Origin: Vesta saturnalis
Lineage: Eukaryota > Arthropoda > Insecta > Coleoptera > Lampyridae
DNA length: 64,000 bases
NCBI GenBank assembly: GCA_036346205.1
Contig: JARFJB010000103.1
Coordinates: 1 to 64,000 of the forward strand
Direction of reading: 5' to 3'
In this document: in pieces, positions 45,021 to 56,414 of the stretch
How positions within the stretch are numbered: the stretch's first letter is position 1
Layout: the number at the start of each line of letters is the position of its first letter
Made by a program: the position numbers and the translations under genes
Notes under the pieces: generated by a model
What the model saw: only the letters and a program-made list of their open reading frames with translations
What the model was told of the DNA's origin: nothing
Databases searched by the model: none

Positions 45021-45988
45021 CTAATCTTTGTGAAATTTTTTGTTTTCAATATCGTTTCCATAAATGTAATTTTTAATGTATCCCCAAAGAAAAAAATCCG
45101 AAGGTGTTATATCTGGAGAACGGGCTTGCCACAGTACATTTGCATGAGTGCCAATACATCTTTCTGGAAATCTAACTGACAGGTATTCTATGACAATTCT
45201 GGAATTATGTGCTGGTGCACCGTCCTGCATAAACCAACAACCTTCAACTTCTTGGAAAGGCAAATCATTCAAAGTTATCTCTAATTCATTTTGGAGTAAA
45301 ATTTGGTAACGTTCAGAATTTAAGGACTCGTGGTAAATGAAAGGACCTATAATTCGAGTACCGAATATAGCAGCCCACATATTAAATCCGAAACGGTGTT
45401 GGTGTTTGGCCGTTTTGTACAGACGTGGATTTACTCTTGCCCAATAATGAGCATTTCTACGATTAAAAATTCCATTATTATTAACTATACTTTCATCGAC
45501 CATATTTATTTTATTCGGAAAATATTCATTGTCTTGAGATTGACGTGTATACCATTCGCAAAATATTCTACGTCTTTCTGGTCACCTGGTCGAAGTCCTT
45601 GGCAAATTCTAAATTTATATGGATGTATTTTCTCTTTCTTTAGTACATAATGAGCTGTGGAATGGGTTATGTCAGTTGCCTCTTCAATTTTCCTAGTAGA
45701 AACCTCTGGATTTTCCGTTACAGTTAATAAAACAGTATTGGCTTTTTCTTCATTGCAAGGTTTTTTACGAGATTTTACCGGTTTTTTGAACGCACTATAG
45801 TCTTTTAGATTAACTGCTAATGTGCGAAAAGTTCTTTTGTTAGGTTGACGCCTTTCTGGATATTTGTTTAAATACATTATTTCGGCTTTAGAACAATTAC
45901 GTTGACAGAAAATGTAACACGTCAGTATATCGAATTTTTCATTATTTGAAAAATGTACTCCTACCATATTGTTTTTAGGTAAACACAA
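45021..45988 (-). pseudogene. DUF4817-type mariner-like transposase, one frameshift
   Basis: Two frames of 160 residues abut at about 45504. The first has a DUF4817 helix-turn-helix (CQRNCSKAEIMYLNKYPERR) and a second DNA-binding region (TRKIEEATDITHSTAHYVLK). The second has the catalytic domain: MVDES (first Asp), GCWFMQDGAPAHNS (second Asp) and ARSPDITPSDFFLWGYIK (third Asp). By my count 41 residues separate the second and third Asp, a DD41D spacing. Length and order suggest a nearly whole cut-and-paste transposase, disabled only by the frame change. The ends of the element could not be fixed. Confidence 0.85.
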
Positions 45989-45999
45989 AATGTAATTAA

Positions 46000-47884
46000 C
46001 TCAAAGACCACCAAACAAACGTAATACGGACAACAATCAATTGACAGGTAGGTAAACAAAATGCAAAGACAACTTATTTTTATCAAATGCATCAATATTT
46101 TCACTAAATACATACTTGTGAATTATTTTATTCGCAACAGGCATTTGAAAATGAGAAAATATTATTTTATAATAATTTTACAGTTTTCTGTTTTTAGTAC
46201 TAGTTTTAACTGTACGTTTAAGATGTTTTACATTGAATATGAATTTTCTCAACCGAAATGTATTAAAAATATAAAGTGTGATATATCGTTGAATTCAGAA
46301 TCAAGGTGAGAATTTAAATATGGCAAAAATAATTTTTTCGTGTGTTTAAAAAAATAAGGTTGATGATTGTTGCTAACAAACGAAACGTTTTATCAAAAAT
46401 TGAATAACAGCATTAAGTAGAGCTAGAAAAGTGGCAATGAAAATGTGCTCTTCTTTTCTTGATAGCTCTTCAAATAAGGTCAGAAAAAAATAAAGACGAA
46501 AGTTTTTTTCAAATATCTCAAAAACTAAAGAAGATATTCGAGTTCTACAAAGACCATAAATACATCCTCTCAAATGCGTAATTTTTGTTCTATTTAACCG
46601 ACCTTCTATCTCTTACCGTTTCCGAGATCCCCATAGTGAGCATCCTTATCTTGGACACGGTGTATATATACAAATAACACGAATTCCAAACTAGCATTAA
46701 GGTAACGATAGCCAAAAATTTGCATGATACAACGTACACGCACACGTTCACGCACACGCACATGCACCTAATACTACATACCACACATCATACACCACAC
46801 AACACATATCACACACGACACCCTTAACACCATACACAGTACACCATACCATATCTGTTTGTAGTCATGTAGTCGTGCACGTCGGGCTACCAAATTTATT
46901 TTTAAAACACCTGTTATGAAATTTATCTCAAAGTGCATTAATTTTCCCTGTAATTTGTCAATTGATTTATCGTTTACAATAATAGGGTTTCGACTTTTAC
47001 AATATTTGTATACTCTAGAATGTTATTCATACGTAACAAAAATTAAAAGGTCAAATAGGTATGGTAACCTGTACAAAAAAATTGTACGTATACTGTAAAA
47101 AGGGACAATATACGCAATTCTTCTGTACGTTTTCATTTGTATTTTCCTTATAACATGTATGTAAAGGTATTGCTAAATTTTATGTAATGGTACATCATTT
47201 CATTATACATATTTGTTTGATTTTCTAGTTTCTTAATTTTTCATTAGGCTTATGTAAGGAGAGTGGCTATATTTCTTAAATACTTAAATTACAATTAACC
47301 TATTATCACTGGGACTGTATAAATGGTATGATATTGCTTTATTGTGATATCTTTGGTAAAATTTTCAGTTATTCAATAATAATTATTTGCTGATGTGTTA
47401 CGGAATGTTTTTTATTAATACACTTTTGCAAATTTTATGCAGTCTATATAAGTGCAGTATGTCACAGAAATGGAAATTTTAGTTTAAAACTACTAAGTAC
47501 AATGATATATTTATATTTCCATTTTCATCAATATTTTGTCGCACTACGACACAAATATTTAAAATTCTAGAAGCCAACTCATATTTCGACTTTCACATAT
47601 ATATCCTACTTACCTAAATTTGAACGATATGTGGTTGAGACATTGGTGTTTTATTTTTTTATGATAGGGTATTAGTAGTTTATCTTACTTTAAAGTTCAA
47701 GTTAAACGTGAAAAACTAAGAAAAATGTAATATTTATTGCACTGGAAATTATCCAATGTTTTCGGATATTTATTTAAGATAGTAGCAAAACGTAAGGTAT
47801 TCATTTAAAGATATATTGAAATTTTAATTTAATTATTTACAAATGTAAATACAATTTGACTGTGAATAGATAAAAAGTAAAGTA

Positions 47885-47885
<1 letters not shown>
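46000..47885. other. Mostly unassigned, with a possible transposon end
   Basis: CTTATCTTGGACACGGTGTA (46646-46665) looks like a mariner-type terminus. A degenerate CA-rich tract covers about 46738-46850. No gene was recognised. Confidence 0.4.

Positions 47886-47960
<75 letters not shown>
47886..47960. repeat. (TA)n microsatellite
   Basis: Pure TA run of about 75 bases. Confidence 0.97.
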
Positions 47961-47963
<3 letters not shown>

Positions 47964-48186
47964 GAATCGCCAAATGTGTTGTTAAGTGCAAAACTCGAGA
48001 ACGGCTGGAACAGTTCTGCTAATTTTTTTTTCAAATAATAGTTGAAGCCTGAGGAAGCTTGGAAAATCTCCCGGAAAAACGTGATGACCTAATTTTTCTT
48101 TTTTATTAATGTAACACGGTGCGCGCCCAAGCCCTCGAATACTTTTCTCTCAAACACCGACTATTTATCTCACTGCGAACGAACTA

Positions 48187-49040
48187 CACCACGGCGTACT
48201 TTATACCACGTGGGAATATAGCCACCACTTTCAGATCCGGCGATGACGTCAGTAGGTCGATTTCCGCACGAAAGGTATTGAGAAACAGCCTTGTTGTTGA
48301 CCAATTTTTAACGACTAAAATCAAAACTCTGGTCTTAAGTGATCCGAAATTATATTTTTTAATAATAACAATCCAAACAAAAAAAAATCTTTGTAAAAAT
48401 GACTATTGTGTCGCTTCATTAACTGATAGAAACTATAGTAAATAGCTGGTAATCATATTCCTATTATTAACAACCAGATTTCTTAAAATTAGTAAAATAT
48501 CCATGTATTTTTTTTAAAGAATAAAAGGAAATGTCACGTATTTCATTCCCTCCATAAGGAGGAGGCTGTTTGATTTTTATAGGCTCCTTCAGTCACAATC
48601 ATGCATTCCCAGCATACCTACATACATTACGTATGTATGAATGGTGGGATTGAGGATGGGTGTAGTCAGGATAGGATCGGAAGGAACGGAGTTAGGGTTC
48701 TGAAAATATCCATGTATTTTTTTTTAATAAACACATGTGTAACTGCAATTTCAGTAAGTACAACCATTCATTAGACTTTTATTGCAATGCTTTAAATTAT
48801 CGATTTTAAACTTTTTTGATGCTCACAATTGATTTATATAGGTTTCGCAGTTTTTTATAATTATACAATGCTATATTTTGTAACATTAAATAAAGTAGTA
48901 CTATGACAGGTGTTTCGAGAATCCAGACTTTGTTGGTCCACGACTTCTATATGCTACTGCATGCATTTCATTAAAATTCTAGACCTAGTGACGTCACGTC
49001 TCCCACTCTATATTCCCGCTTGGTATAGAGAACGCCGTGA
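48187..49040. repeat. Region bounded by an imperfect inverted repeat
   Basis: CACGGCG-TATACCA-GGGAATATAG at 48191-48225 is matched inverted at about 49003-49035. Further shared TGACGTCA-TAGG-type sequence lies inside each arm. The family is unknown. It encloses a SINE fragment. Confidence 0.5.
48535..48702. repeat. SINE fragment related to 21125-21300
   Basis: It shares ATGCATTCCCA, GTCAGGATAGGATCGGA and GGAGTTAG-GTTCTGA in order with the SINE at 21 kb. The tRNA-like head with box B is absent. Confidence 0.65.
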
Positions 49041-49149
49041 CTAGACGCGATATATTTGTCCTTAAACTTTTAATAATTCTTTAAGGGGGAGGGATTGTTA
49101 TGAAAGAAGTACACTTATTTGTTATTATTTAGCCACTGGTATCTATGAA

Positions 49150-49350
49150 TCGGTTACGCACGAAAAACTACGGGATAACTAACAGTACAACATCCAACTC
49201 TCCAATACCTATCAACCCCCAAAATGTTATGCGGACGTAGCAAGAACAAACCAGGAACTCGACGAATTCAAAAATTTATTTGATCAGTTACCACAGCAAA
49301 ACAGTTTAGTTCTAATCATGATCACACAACTAATTAACAAAATTAAGTAA
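49150..49350 (+). pseudogene. Jockey-type LINE ORF1, C-terminal end
   Basis: The frame reads CYADVARTNQELDEFKNLFD and QQNSLVLIMITQLINKIK, then a stop at 49348-49350. This Gln- and Leu-rich tail resembles the end of Jockey ORF1 proteins. ORF2 starts one base later. The zinc-knuckle part of ORF1 is absent, so the element is 5' truncated. Confidence 0.55.
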
Positions 49351-49351
49351 A

Positions 49352-49921
49352 ATGGCTAACTATCTACGTATAGCACAATGGAATGCCAATGGCCTTCCAC
49401 GCCATAAAGACGAAGTTAAAATATTCCTAAAACAAAATTTCATTGACATTCTTCTGATCAGTGAAACACATTTTACCAATAGAACTTACTTTGAGATACC
49501 AAATTATAAATGTTATTATACAAACCATCCTAACGAGACAGCTCATGGTAGAACAGTCATACTCATCAAAAATTCGATAGTACATTATGAACTACATTAT
49601 GCAGAACATATACAAGCTACTTTAGTACGAGTTATAAGCCTTCCATATAAAGTTACCCTCTCAGCCGTTTATCGCCCGCCTCGTCATAATTTAAAAAAGG
49701 ATCACTACAAAAAGTTATTCGAGACACTTGGCCCAAAATTTATACCTGGAGGAGACTGTAATAGCAAAAAAACACTGTCGGGCTCGCACCTCACAACTAC
49801 TACAGGCAGAGAAATGGCACAGGTATTGAATGATAATAACTATTCCTTCATCTCCACCGGCTCCCCAACTTACTGGCCTCCTGAGGTTAACAAGGTTCCA
49901 GATCTACTGGACTTTTTGTAA
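49352..49921 (+). pseudogene. Jockey-type LINE ORF2, endonuclease domain
   Basis: This frame of 189 residues begins MANYLRIAQWNANGLPRHKD and contains IDILLISETHFT (catalytic Glu) and YKVTLSAVYRPPRH, the Jockey apurinic-type endonuclease. GGDCNSKK stands where GDFNxKH is normal, so the metal-binding Asp is kept but the following residues are altered. After 49921 the reading shifts to VTNGIFTNYIDI and SSDHYPIIAT, the conserved SDHxP end of the domain. Confidence 0.82.
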
Positions 49922-49989
49922 CGAATGGTATCTTTACAAATTATATAGACATAACATCAAATTATGATTTATCCTCTGACCATTACCCA

Positions 49990-51071
49990 ATTATTGCAAC
50001 AGTAAGCACAACTTAAAAAAGTTGACACCCCGACAGCACCTCCAGGCCTGTGGGCAAAAAGTAATAAACAAAAGTCGAACCTATTTGCGGAACACCTTAC
50101 GGAAGTATTCTCTCCTCACAACAGGCATGGGTCCCAGATCACCAATTTGGTTTTCGCCAAGCCCACTCGACTACACAGCAATGTCACCGTTTAACAAACA
50201 TCATTAACAAATCAATTGAAACAGAGAATACTGTACCACTGCCTTTTTAGACGTGCAACAGGCATTTGATAAGGTGTGGCATCCTGGACTTTTGTACAAA
50301 ATCAAAAAAGGGTTGTTACTTTGAAAGCAGAGTTAACAGAGAAATATCCAATCGTCATCCCAGACTTTCTGGACTCCCACAGGGGAGCATCTTGGACCCA
50401 TCACCATATGTGCTATACACAGCCTATCTACCAATCACGGATGAAACGGCTACTGGTACATTCGCCGACAATACGGCAGTTTTTGCAACACATGATGATC
50501 CTGTTTCAGCTTCATCCAATCTGCAAGCACAAATAAATCTCATTGAAACATGGTTAGACAAGTGGAAAAGATCAAAGTTAATCAAGCAAAATCTACACAT
50601 ATAGCCTTCACCCTCAGAAAAGGTCACTATCCACCAATAACTATGAATCAAGTAGTGTTACCTCAAAGTGAAGCAGTTAAGTATCTGGGCTTACACCTAG
50701 ACAGTAAACTTACTTGGAAGAAGAAACGTAAACAACTAGATCTGAAAGTACGAGAACTTAACTGGCTCCTTGGACGTCAATCCAAACTAACACTCGAAAA
50801 CAAAATGCTAATTTAGCAAATTAAATACAACAATAATACAAAGAGCCCAATCCGAGATTCTAAAAACATTGTGAACGCACCATGGTACGTCTTCAATCAC
50901 ACCATCCATATGGACTTAAAAATCTCTTACGTGAGTGAAGTTATCCAGAATAGCAGCGCTAGATATCATAACAGACTTAACTATCATCCCAATCCACTCA
51001 TACTCCCACTGCTAGAACTATCAGTAAACAGAAGACTCAAACGTCAATGGCCTCTCGAACTGCAAATCTGA
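49990..51071 (+). pseudogene. Jockey-type LINE ORF2, reverse transcriptase and C-terminus
   Basis: Broken frames give HQFGFRQAHSTTQQCHRLTN, LSGLPQGSILDPSPYVLYTA and GTFADNTAVFATHDDP, then KVNQAKSTHIAFTLRKG and VKYLGLHLDSKLTWKK. The active-site motif reads FADN instead of FADD, so a catalytic Asp is lost. A large part of the N-terminal RT region is deleted between about 50010 and 50130. The C-terminal stretch (50871-51071, LLELSVNRRLKRQWPLEL) ends with a stop. The 3' end is an A-rich tail near 51190-51206. Confidence 0.82.
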
Positions 51072-51206
51072 GGTGACATCCTGGATGTTTACTTCTTCAC
51101 GTTATTTAGTGTACATATATGTTAAGTTTTGTACAATACATCACATTAGCTTATAGTTTGTGTATCTTACTGATTGCTAATAAACAAATCAAAACAAAAA
51201 AAACCT

Positions 51207-51796
51207 ATGTCAGCAACTTACTATGAGCCCGTAAACTATATAAATTTTGATTTCTATGGCGCGGTGATTCATTTCATTTTAAGTATGCAAATATTACAAT
51301 TTATCACAAAAGTTGCTTCACTTTTGTCCAATTGTGTATATATCTATACACACATACAGGTATGGGAAACATTATTGCGGGTTTGACTTATAATAAGGTA
51401 GAAAGAAACCCAATAAGCATTATATGAGTGTGAGAAAGACATAACCTTACCGATGTTGCCACTTGCACATATTTGTATGTAGGCACAAAATATGAACTAC
51501 TTAAGTCTCCTTCAATCTAGCTTCAACATTTCTAACGAAGATGATGTGGAAAAGTCACGTGTTCTTGAAAAAGATTAAATAAATACTTTACACTTAAACA
51601 TTAAATGATAATACCTCAAACATCGAAGTTTATTGTAACTGCGAATTTATGACATAGTTCGATTACTACTCGTAAGAAGAATCAAGAAGAAACTTACGAG
51701 AGCTACAAACAAGAACATTAACATTTACATTGATAGTATAACTTAAGTTTAAGGTTTAACTTTAACATTATAATTCTTATTGAAAACCAACTATTT
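51207..51796. other. Unassigned sequence
   Basis: Nothing recognisable except a short TATATATC-ATACACACAT patch near 51338. Confidence 0.55.
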
Positions 51797-52812
51797 TTAA
51801 AAATGAACAGAATACACTTTTTCAAAACTCTTCTTTATAAGATTTTCGAAAGAACCTCCACCTTGCGCAAGGCAGTAACCCAATCTGTGATAAAATTCAG
51901 TTCTGGTGTTCTCTAACATTTTTTGGGTGATGCTGTTTAAAGAGTCTGTAATTTTGACACGAAATTGTTAGGACGTGTGCCCATAAATTTGCTGGGATAC
52001 GTATCCCCAAACAAGAATGTCGTTCGGCGCGATATCAGGTGAGCGAGGAGGATATTTAATAGTACCTTTTCCATTAATAATATAGTTAGGGAACGTAGTT
52101 ACCAAAAACTGTTGAACTCTTGAACTTTTATTGTAGTACGAGCAGGACAGCCATCTTCTTGATACCAAATGTCATCAAAATTTATATTGAGGCGTTGAAC
52201 AGCTGAAACTATCTGGTTTCTCAACAGTTCTAGATATATGTCCGCATTCAAGTTTCCGTTGATAAAAAATGGACCAATTATGGAAATGCCTAAAATTCCT
52301 GCCCACACATTAACTTTTTGAAGGTATTGTGTCCGGTAAGGAATACTAATGTGTTCGTTTTCCTGAGAGTAACCAACAGCGATTGACGGATTGTGATGGC
52401 CATGTAAGGTAAAAGAACACTCTTCGGTAAACAAAATATTTTCCATAAATCTTTCGTTTTCATTACCCCGATTCATCATACCTTCACAAAATTCCATACG
52501 CTTTTGATGATCTTCTGGAAAAAATTTCTTGTGTAGTTTGCAACTTATAGCAACAGTATGTATTCTTTTTCAAGATATAGCGAATTGTTCTTGGTTCAAT
52601 TTATTTAAACATTTACATCTTTCAAATTTACAAACAGTATGCATAATCGTACTTTCTGATGGAATTGGCCTGTTTTCAAGGAAAAAAGGACACCTGCCCT
52701 TTATTCCTTGTACAGTGCTTCCTGAATAATACCACCTAATAATCTGTATTTTTCCTTCAGTGGAATACATTAGTATTGTGTCGAACTTTCGGACAAAAAC
52801 ACTGATTTTCAA
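51797..52812 (-). pseudogene. DUF4817-type mariner-like transposase, broken
   Basis: It begins at 52812 with KIQIIRWYYSGSTVQGIKG, an atypical N-terminal region. An in-frame stop at 52570 interrupts it, but the frame continues through KKFFPEDHQKRMEFCEGM, ENILFTEECSFTLHG, WAGILGISIIGPFFI and IWYQEDGCPARTT. A frame change near 52120 leads to PPRSPDIAPNDILVWGYV and a C-terminal end at 51797 (FENLIKKSFEKV). The position of the first catalytic Asp (TDE in relatives) is Glu (TEE). The second and third Asp are present, about 43 residues apart allowing for the frame change. Confidence 0.8.
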
Positions 52813-52938
52813 TTCTCGTCGACAGTAGCAATTAATTGTGTCATTGATACTGGCGCTTTTAGTTCACTTAACACGCGAACTGATTGTACTGTCTTTGTTT
52901 TACTTATTATATGCCAGACCCACGATATTATTTTTCCT

Positions 52939-52942
52939 TACC

Positions 52943-52983
<41 letters not shown>
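52939..52983. repeat. (AT)n microsatellite
   Basis: AT run at the left end of the Penelope-like element. Confidence 0.95.
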
Positions 52984-52988
<5 letters not shown>

Positions 52989-53319
52989 CACACGATATGT
53001 TAAAATTAAAGAAAATCTGAATTGAAAAAGCCCCAACATCGAGGTATCGCAAATTAACAATGACTAACTATCAAATGTGAAGTTGAATTTCAATACATAT
53101 TTGGTTATAAAAAAATACAGGTCTGTACTTACATATATGGCTTACAAACGGAAACAGATTATATAATTAAACTTAACGACTTATTTATGTAATGTGATGA
53201 TATATTAGTTGTGGAATCATCTTTTTTATTGACATCATTTGGGTCCCGAACTATATAGATTTTTTCCAAAAAAAAAATTGTTTTGATAAATTCTGTTCTG
53301 TAGCTGAAATGGTCACACT

Positions 53320-53520
53320 CGTAAAATTAAAGTTATGATTGAATTGGAAAAAGTGAGCTGTTAACGCCGTTTTTTCCATTTTATTTTTATTCCGGTCAAA
53401 GCAATCCTTTTTATGGTTTTGAATACTGTTTCGTCTGACCTATATAGACATGCTCGCAGTCATCAATCTAATCTTGTAGGAGTTGGTATTCACCTTAGTT
53501 TTTAATTTTGTGAAAAAATT
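53320..53520 (-). pseudogene. Penelope-like GIY-YIG endonuclease fragment
   Basis: The minus strand reads CEHVYIGQTKQYSK, the YIG half of a GIY-YIG domain. KMEKTALTAHFF follows in a nearby frame, as in Penelope endonucleases. This enzyme nicks the target DNA. It is broken by frame changes and truncated. Confidence 0.68.
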
Positions 53521-53559
53521 CCCCAGTTTTGGAGTTATACGTAACTAATTTGTGTGTGT

Positions 53560-54150
53560 CCGTGAAAGGCCACCTATATAGGGCATACTAAAGTATTTAA
53601 CGTTTTCGGTATTCTTCTTTTGTTATATATAATTGTTGTTTTTGTTATTGTGTAATATGGAATGAATAAACTTAATTTTGAAGTTCTTTTTATGAAAAGA
53701 ATGGTTGCTTAACATAATTATTTTGTTTTTTAGTTCAATGATAATATTTTTCTTATATTTTAAGCAATGGTTGGAATTGTAGTTTAACATTCGGTTTGAA
53801 TTAATGTCTTTTCGATACCAGTCTGTTACAAGCTCACCGCTTTCAGTTCTAATCAAAGTTATATCTAGAAAGTTAAGTGTGTTATTTACTTTTACTTCTA
53901 AAGTGAACTGATTGTCTTGTACTACGCCATTTTAAAATATTTGTTAGTTCTGCTTCTGGTATGGCTGTTATAATATCGTCTACATAACAAAATAAGAAGG
54001 GCACATTGAACGGTCATTCTGACACTAGTGTTTAGTAAGTCGTCATGACCTTATTTGCTAAAATCAGTGATGCAGAGCTACCCATTGCCTTACCGAAGGT
54101 TTCTTTAAAGAAGTTTTCTCCGTATGAAAATTAACTTTGAGAAAGCATAA
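53560..54150 (-). pseudogene. Penelope-like reverse transcriptase fragment
   Basis: The minus strand encodes LFCYVDDIITAIPEAELTNI around 53940-54005, with the catalytic YVDD. Then 53623-53856 gives IRTESGELVTDWYRKDINSN and LNYNSNHCLKYKKNI. TDWYRK followed by NSNH is the hallmark of the Penelope RT thumb region. The earlier RT blocks are largely absent, so the element is 5' truncated. Confidence 0.82.
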
Positions 54151-54570
54151 ATTTTATTAATATTCTGAATTGAATAATATCAATGTCTGTGAAGTCTTTT
54201 ATCACATGCTATCAATGAAAGATGATTCTACCACTAATATATCATTACATTATATAAATTTAATTCGTTAGTTTAATTATATATAATCTGTTTCCGTTTG
54301 TAAGCCATGTATGTGTAAGTACAGTCCTGTATGTTTGATAACCTAATATGTATTGAACTTCAACTTTCACATTTGATAGTTAGTCATTGTTAATTTGTAA
54401 TACCTCGATGTGGGGCTTGGTCAATTTTGATTTCTTCAGTTTTAACGTGTCGTGTGTTGTTTATAATTTTATAATGAGAGTTTTAATCATTTATTTAATC
54501 TACCTGGGTAAGCTCTTGTATTAAATTTTTAATGATATTCTTACTTTCTTTGTTTTTCTGATCAATGTAA

Positions 54571-54604
54571 CTTTGAAGAAGTTTTAATTAATAAAACGAA
54601 ACGT
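54571..54604 (+). ncRNA. Degenerate hammerhead-like motif
   Basis: TTGAAGA is followed by a stem GTTTT / AAAAC closed over AATTAAT, then GAAACG. The layout is that of a hammerhead core with the first C replaced by T. An (AT)n run lies 65 bases downstream, as at 24.0 kb. Confidence 0.3.
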
Positions 54605-54664
54605 TAACGTTGATTGTATTTTAATAGTCGATTCCCTAGTTTCTATAACCGACGATTATACATT

Positions 54665-54667
<3 letters not shown>

Positions 54668-54722
<55 letters not shown>
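54668..54722. repeat. (TA)n microsatellite
   Basis: Pure TA run of about 55 bases. Confidence 0.97.
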
Positions 54723-54726
<4 letters not shown>

Positions 54727-55015
54727 TTTCTTTCTCACTCTGACCATTAATTTACCCTCGATGCTCCCCACGCATCCAAATGCTCTCTAACTACACGGTT
54801 TGCGAGTCGCTTTGATCCCACTTTCTGTTCTTTTTTTGTATACGTGCTCAAAATTGACACTTCAGCGTTTGAGCACGTTGCAGTACTTTTATATTAAAAC
54901 TGTGTACGCGCTATCTAGCCCGTTAAATAGTGAACTACATTCGTATATAATTAAAATGTTTACCTTTTGGGTTTTTTGAATGATGTATTTCTCTATTAAT
55001 AATTTATATAAATCT

Positions 55016-55053
55016 GTACATTTCGATAACAATTGCAGTTATCGTCGTCAGTG
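55016..55053 (-). ncRNA. Hammerhead-ribozyme-like motif
   Basis: The minus strand reads CTGACGA, C, then GATAAC / GTTATC closed over TGCAATT, then GAAA. The CUGANGA and GAAA core elements are intact, with one unpaired C. A relative at 37945-37986 has lost the CTGA. Confidence 0.35.
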
Positions 55054-55249
55054 AACGGTAATATCTATAAGAATAGCTTGAGATGTTAGAACAAATTTAT
55101 GAAATGTGTTACCGAAACGTATAGATCTGTATAATATTTTAATAGAAAAAAACACCATGTGAAAGTTTACATTTCCTTACGTCTGTGTATAATTATACTA
55201 CCGACTTTTCAAGTCATTTTTTTTTTATTTCAGATATTTATTGAGACTG

Positions 55250-55984
55250 ACAGAAAGTCAAATAACATGGTAAACAGATCATTTTTGTAGTATAAGGAAT
55301 ATTGGAGGAAATGTTCCTATTATAAATACTATGTGCATAGTTATGTTATATTCCACGCTATTTTCCAATATTTGCTCGAATATATGTATAGCATCTATTG
55401 TCGATTTTCCTCTCTTGAAGCAATATTGGTAGTCCCCTATTATTTAGTTTGAGAAAGTTGCTATCTTCTTTTGTATCATGGCTGCGATTATTTTATATAA
55501 TATAGTTAATAAAGTAATTCCTCTGTAGTTATTATATTTCTGCCTGTGTCCCTTTTTATAGACTGGTATTGTCACTCCTTCCCTCCACTCTTCCAAATTC
55601 CTATTAATAGTTCACATATCCTCCCCATTTTTCAACATTTCCGCGCATATTGCACCGCTGCCTGCTGCCTTTCCATTCCTTTGTCTCTTTATAGTTGCCT
55701 CCATCTCCTCATATGTCGGTTCTGCTATTTCTGTTTCATTTCTATTTCACTTCCCTCTCCTTCCTTCCATTTTCCCTCTTGCCATTAGTGGTGTTTAATA
55801 AGCTTTCGAAGTGTCTTTTCCACACTTCTCTTATTTCATCCTCCTCTTCCTTTAATTTTCCATCTTCGTTTGTTACTCCTTGATTTCTTCTTATTCGTCT
55901 TATTCCCCTACTTTTTTGCTCTTTTAACTTCGTATATAGATTCCTCATGTTATGTTTCGCGCATTCTTCTTCTATCTCTTCCAT
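55250..55984 (-). pseudogene. LINE reverse transcriptase N-terminal region, truncated
   Basis: The minus strand reads MRNLYTKLKEQKSRGIRRIR, then NEDGKLKEEEDEIREVWKRH and FESLLN. An RT entry region follows in broken frames (KNGKAAGSGAICAEMLK, NYRGITLLTILYKIIA, YCFKRGKSTIDAIHIFEQIL). Similarity fades by about 55250, so the RT active site and the 3' end are lost. It belongs with the endonuclease at 56415-56874 on the same strand. Confidence 0.75.
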
Positions 55985-56414
55985 TTTTTATTTATCCACT
56001 TGCTTTCCTTTCGTTTACATATCTTGTTTGCTATCTTTCTCTTATCTACGTAATTTTGGAGATCCTCTTCCCTTCCTGTCATTTTCTCTTGCTGTTGCAT
56101 CTTCGCATTCTCTATCGTACCATTCTACCCTCCTTTCTCTTTCCTTGTGTCCAATCGTACTCATTAAGCATTTTTTTAATTACATCCCATTTTCCCTCGA
56201 TACCTCCTGCAGTCTTTTCCTCAATTAACCTTTGTCTTATTTCCTCTTCATATTTTTCTCCCTTTTGGTTCGTTTCTAAATTTTGTGCCGACCAGCCTCT
56301 GTTTTATTCTTCCCTTTCTTTGCATTGTTGTTTCGAATTTCTGTGTTAATGTCGCTATTACCAAATAATGGTCTGTGTCGGCGTTTGCCCTTCTAAACGA
56401 TCTCACATCATGGA

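Larger units (their letters stand above)
52983..54465 (-). mobile_element. Penelope-like element with inverted terminal repeats
   Basis: About 200 bases at 52983-53180 and 54255-54465 are inverted copies (shared phrases include CATATTTGGTTA-like, GCTTACAAACGGAAACAGAT and TACCTCGATGT-GGGCTT). Between them lie relics of a Penelope RT and GIY-YIG endonuclease on the minus strand. Penelope-like elements often carry such LTR-like repeats in inverted orientation. Confidence 0.8.

Noticed and set aside
49085..49100. Polypurine tract and LTR start (GGGGGAGGGAT then TGTTATG)
   Set aside because: No matching LTR copy, PBS or second LTR was found; the following sequence is Jockey ORF1.
55546..56349. 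Plus-strand Ser/Leu/Phe-rich frames
   Set aside because: They are antisense shadows of a lysine- and glutamate-rich LINE on the minus strand.
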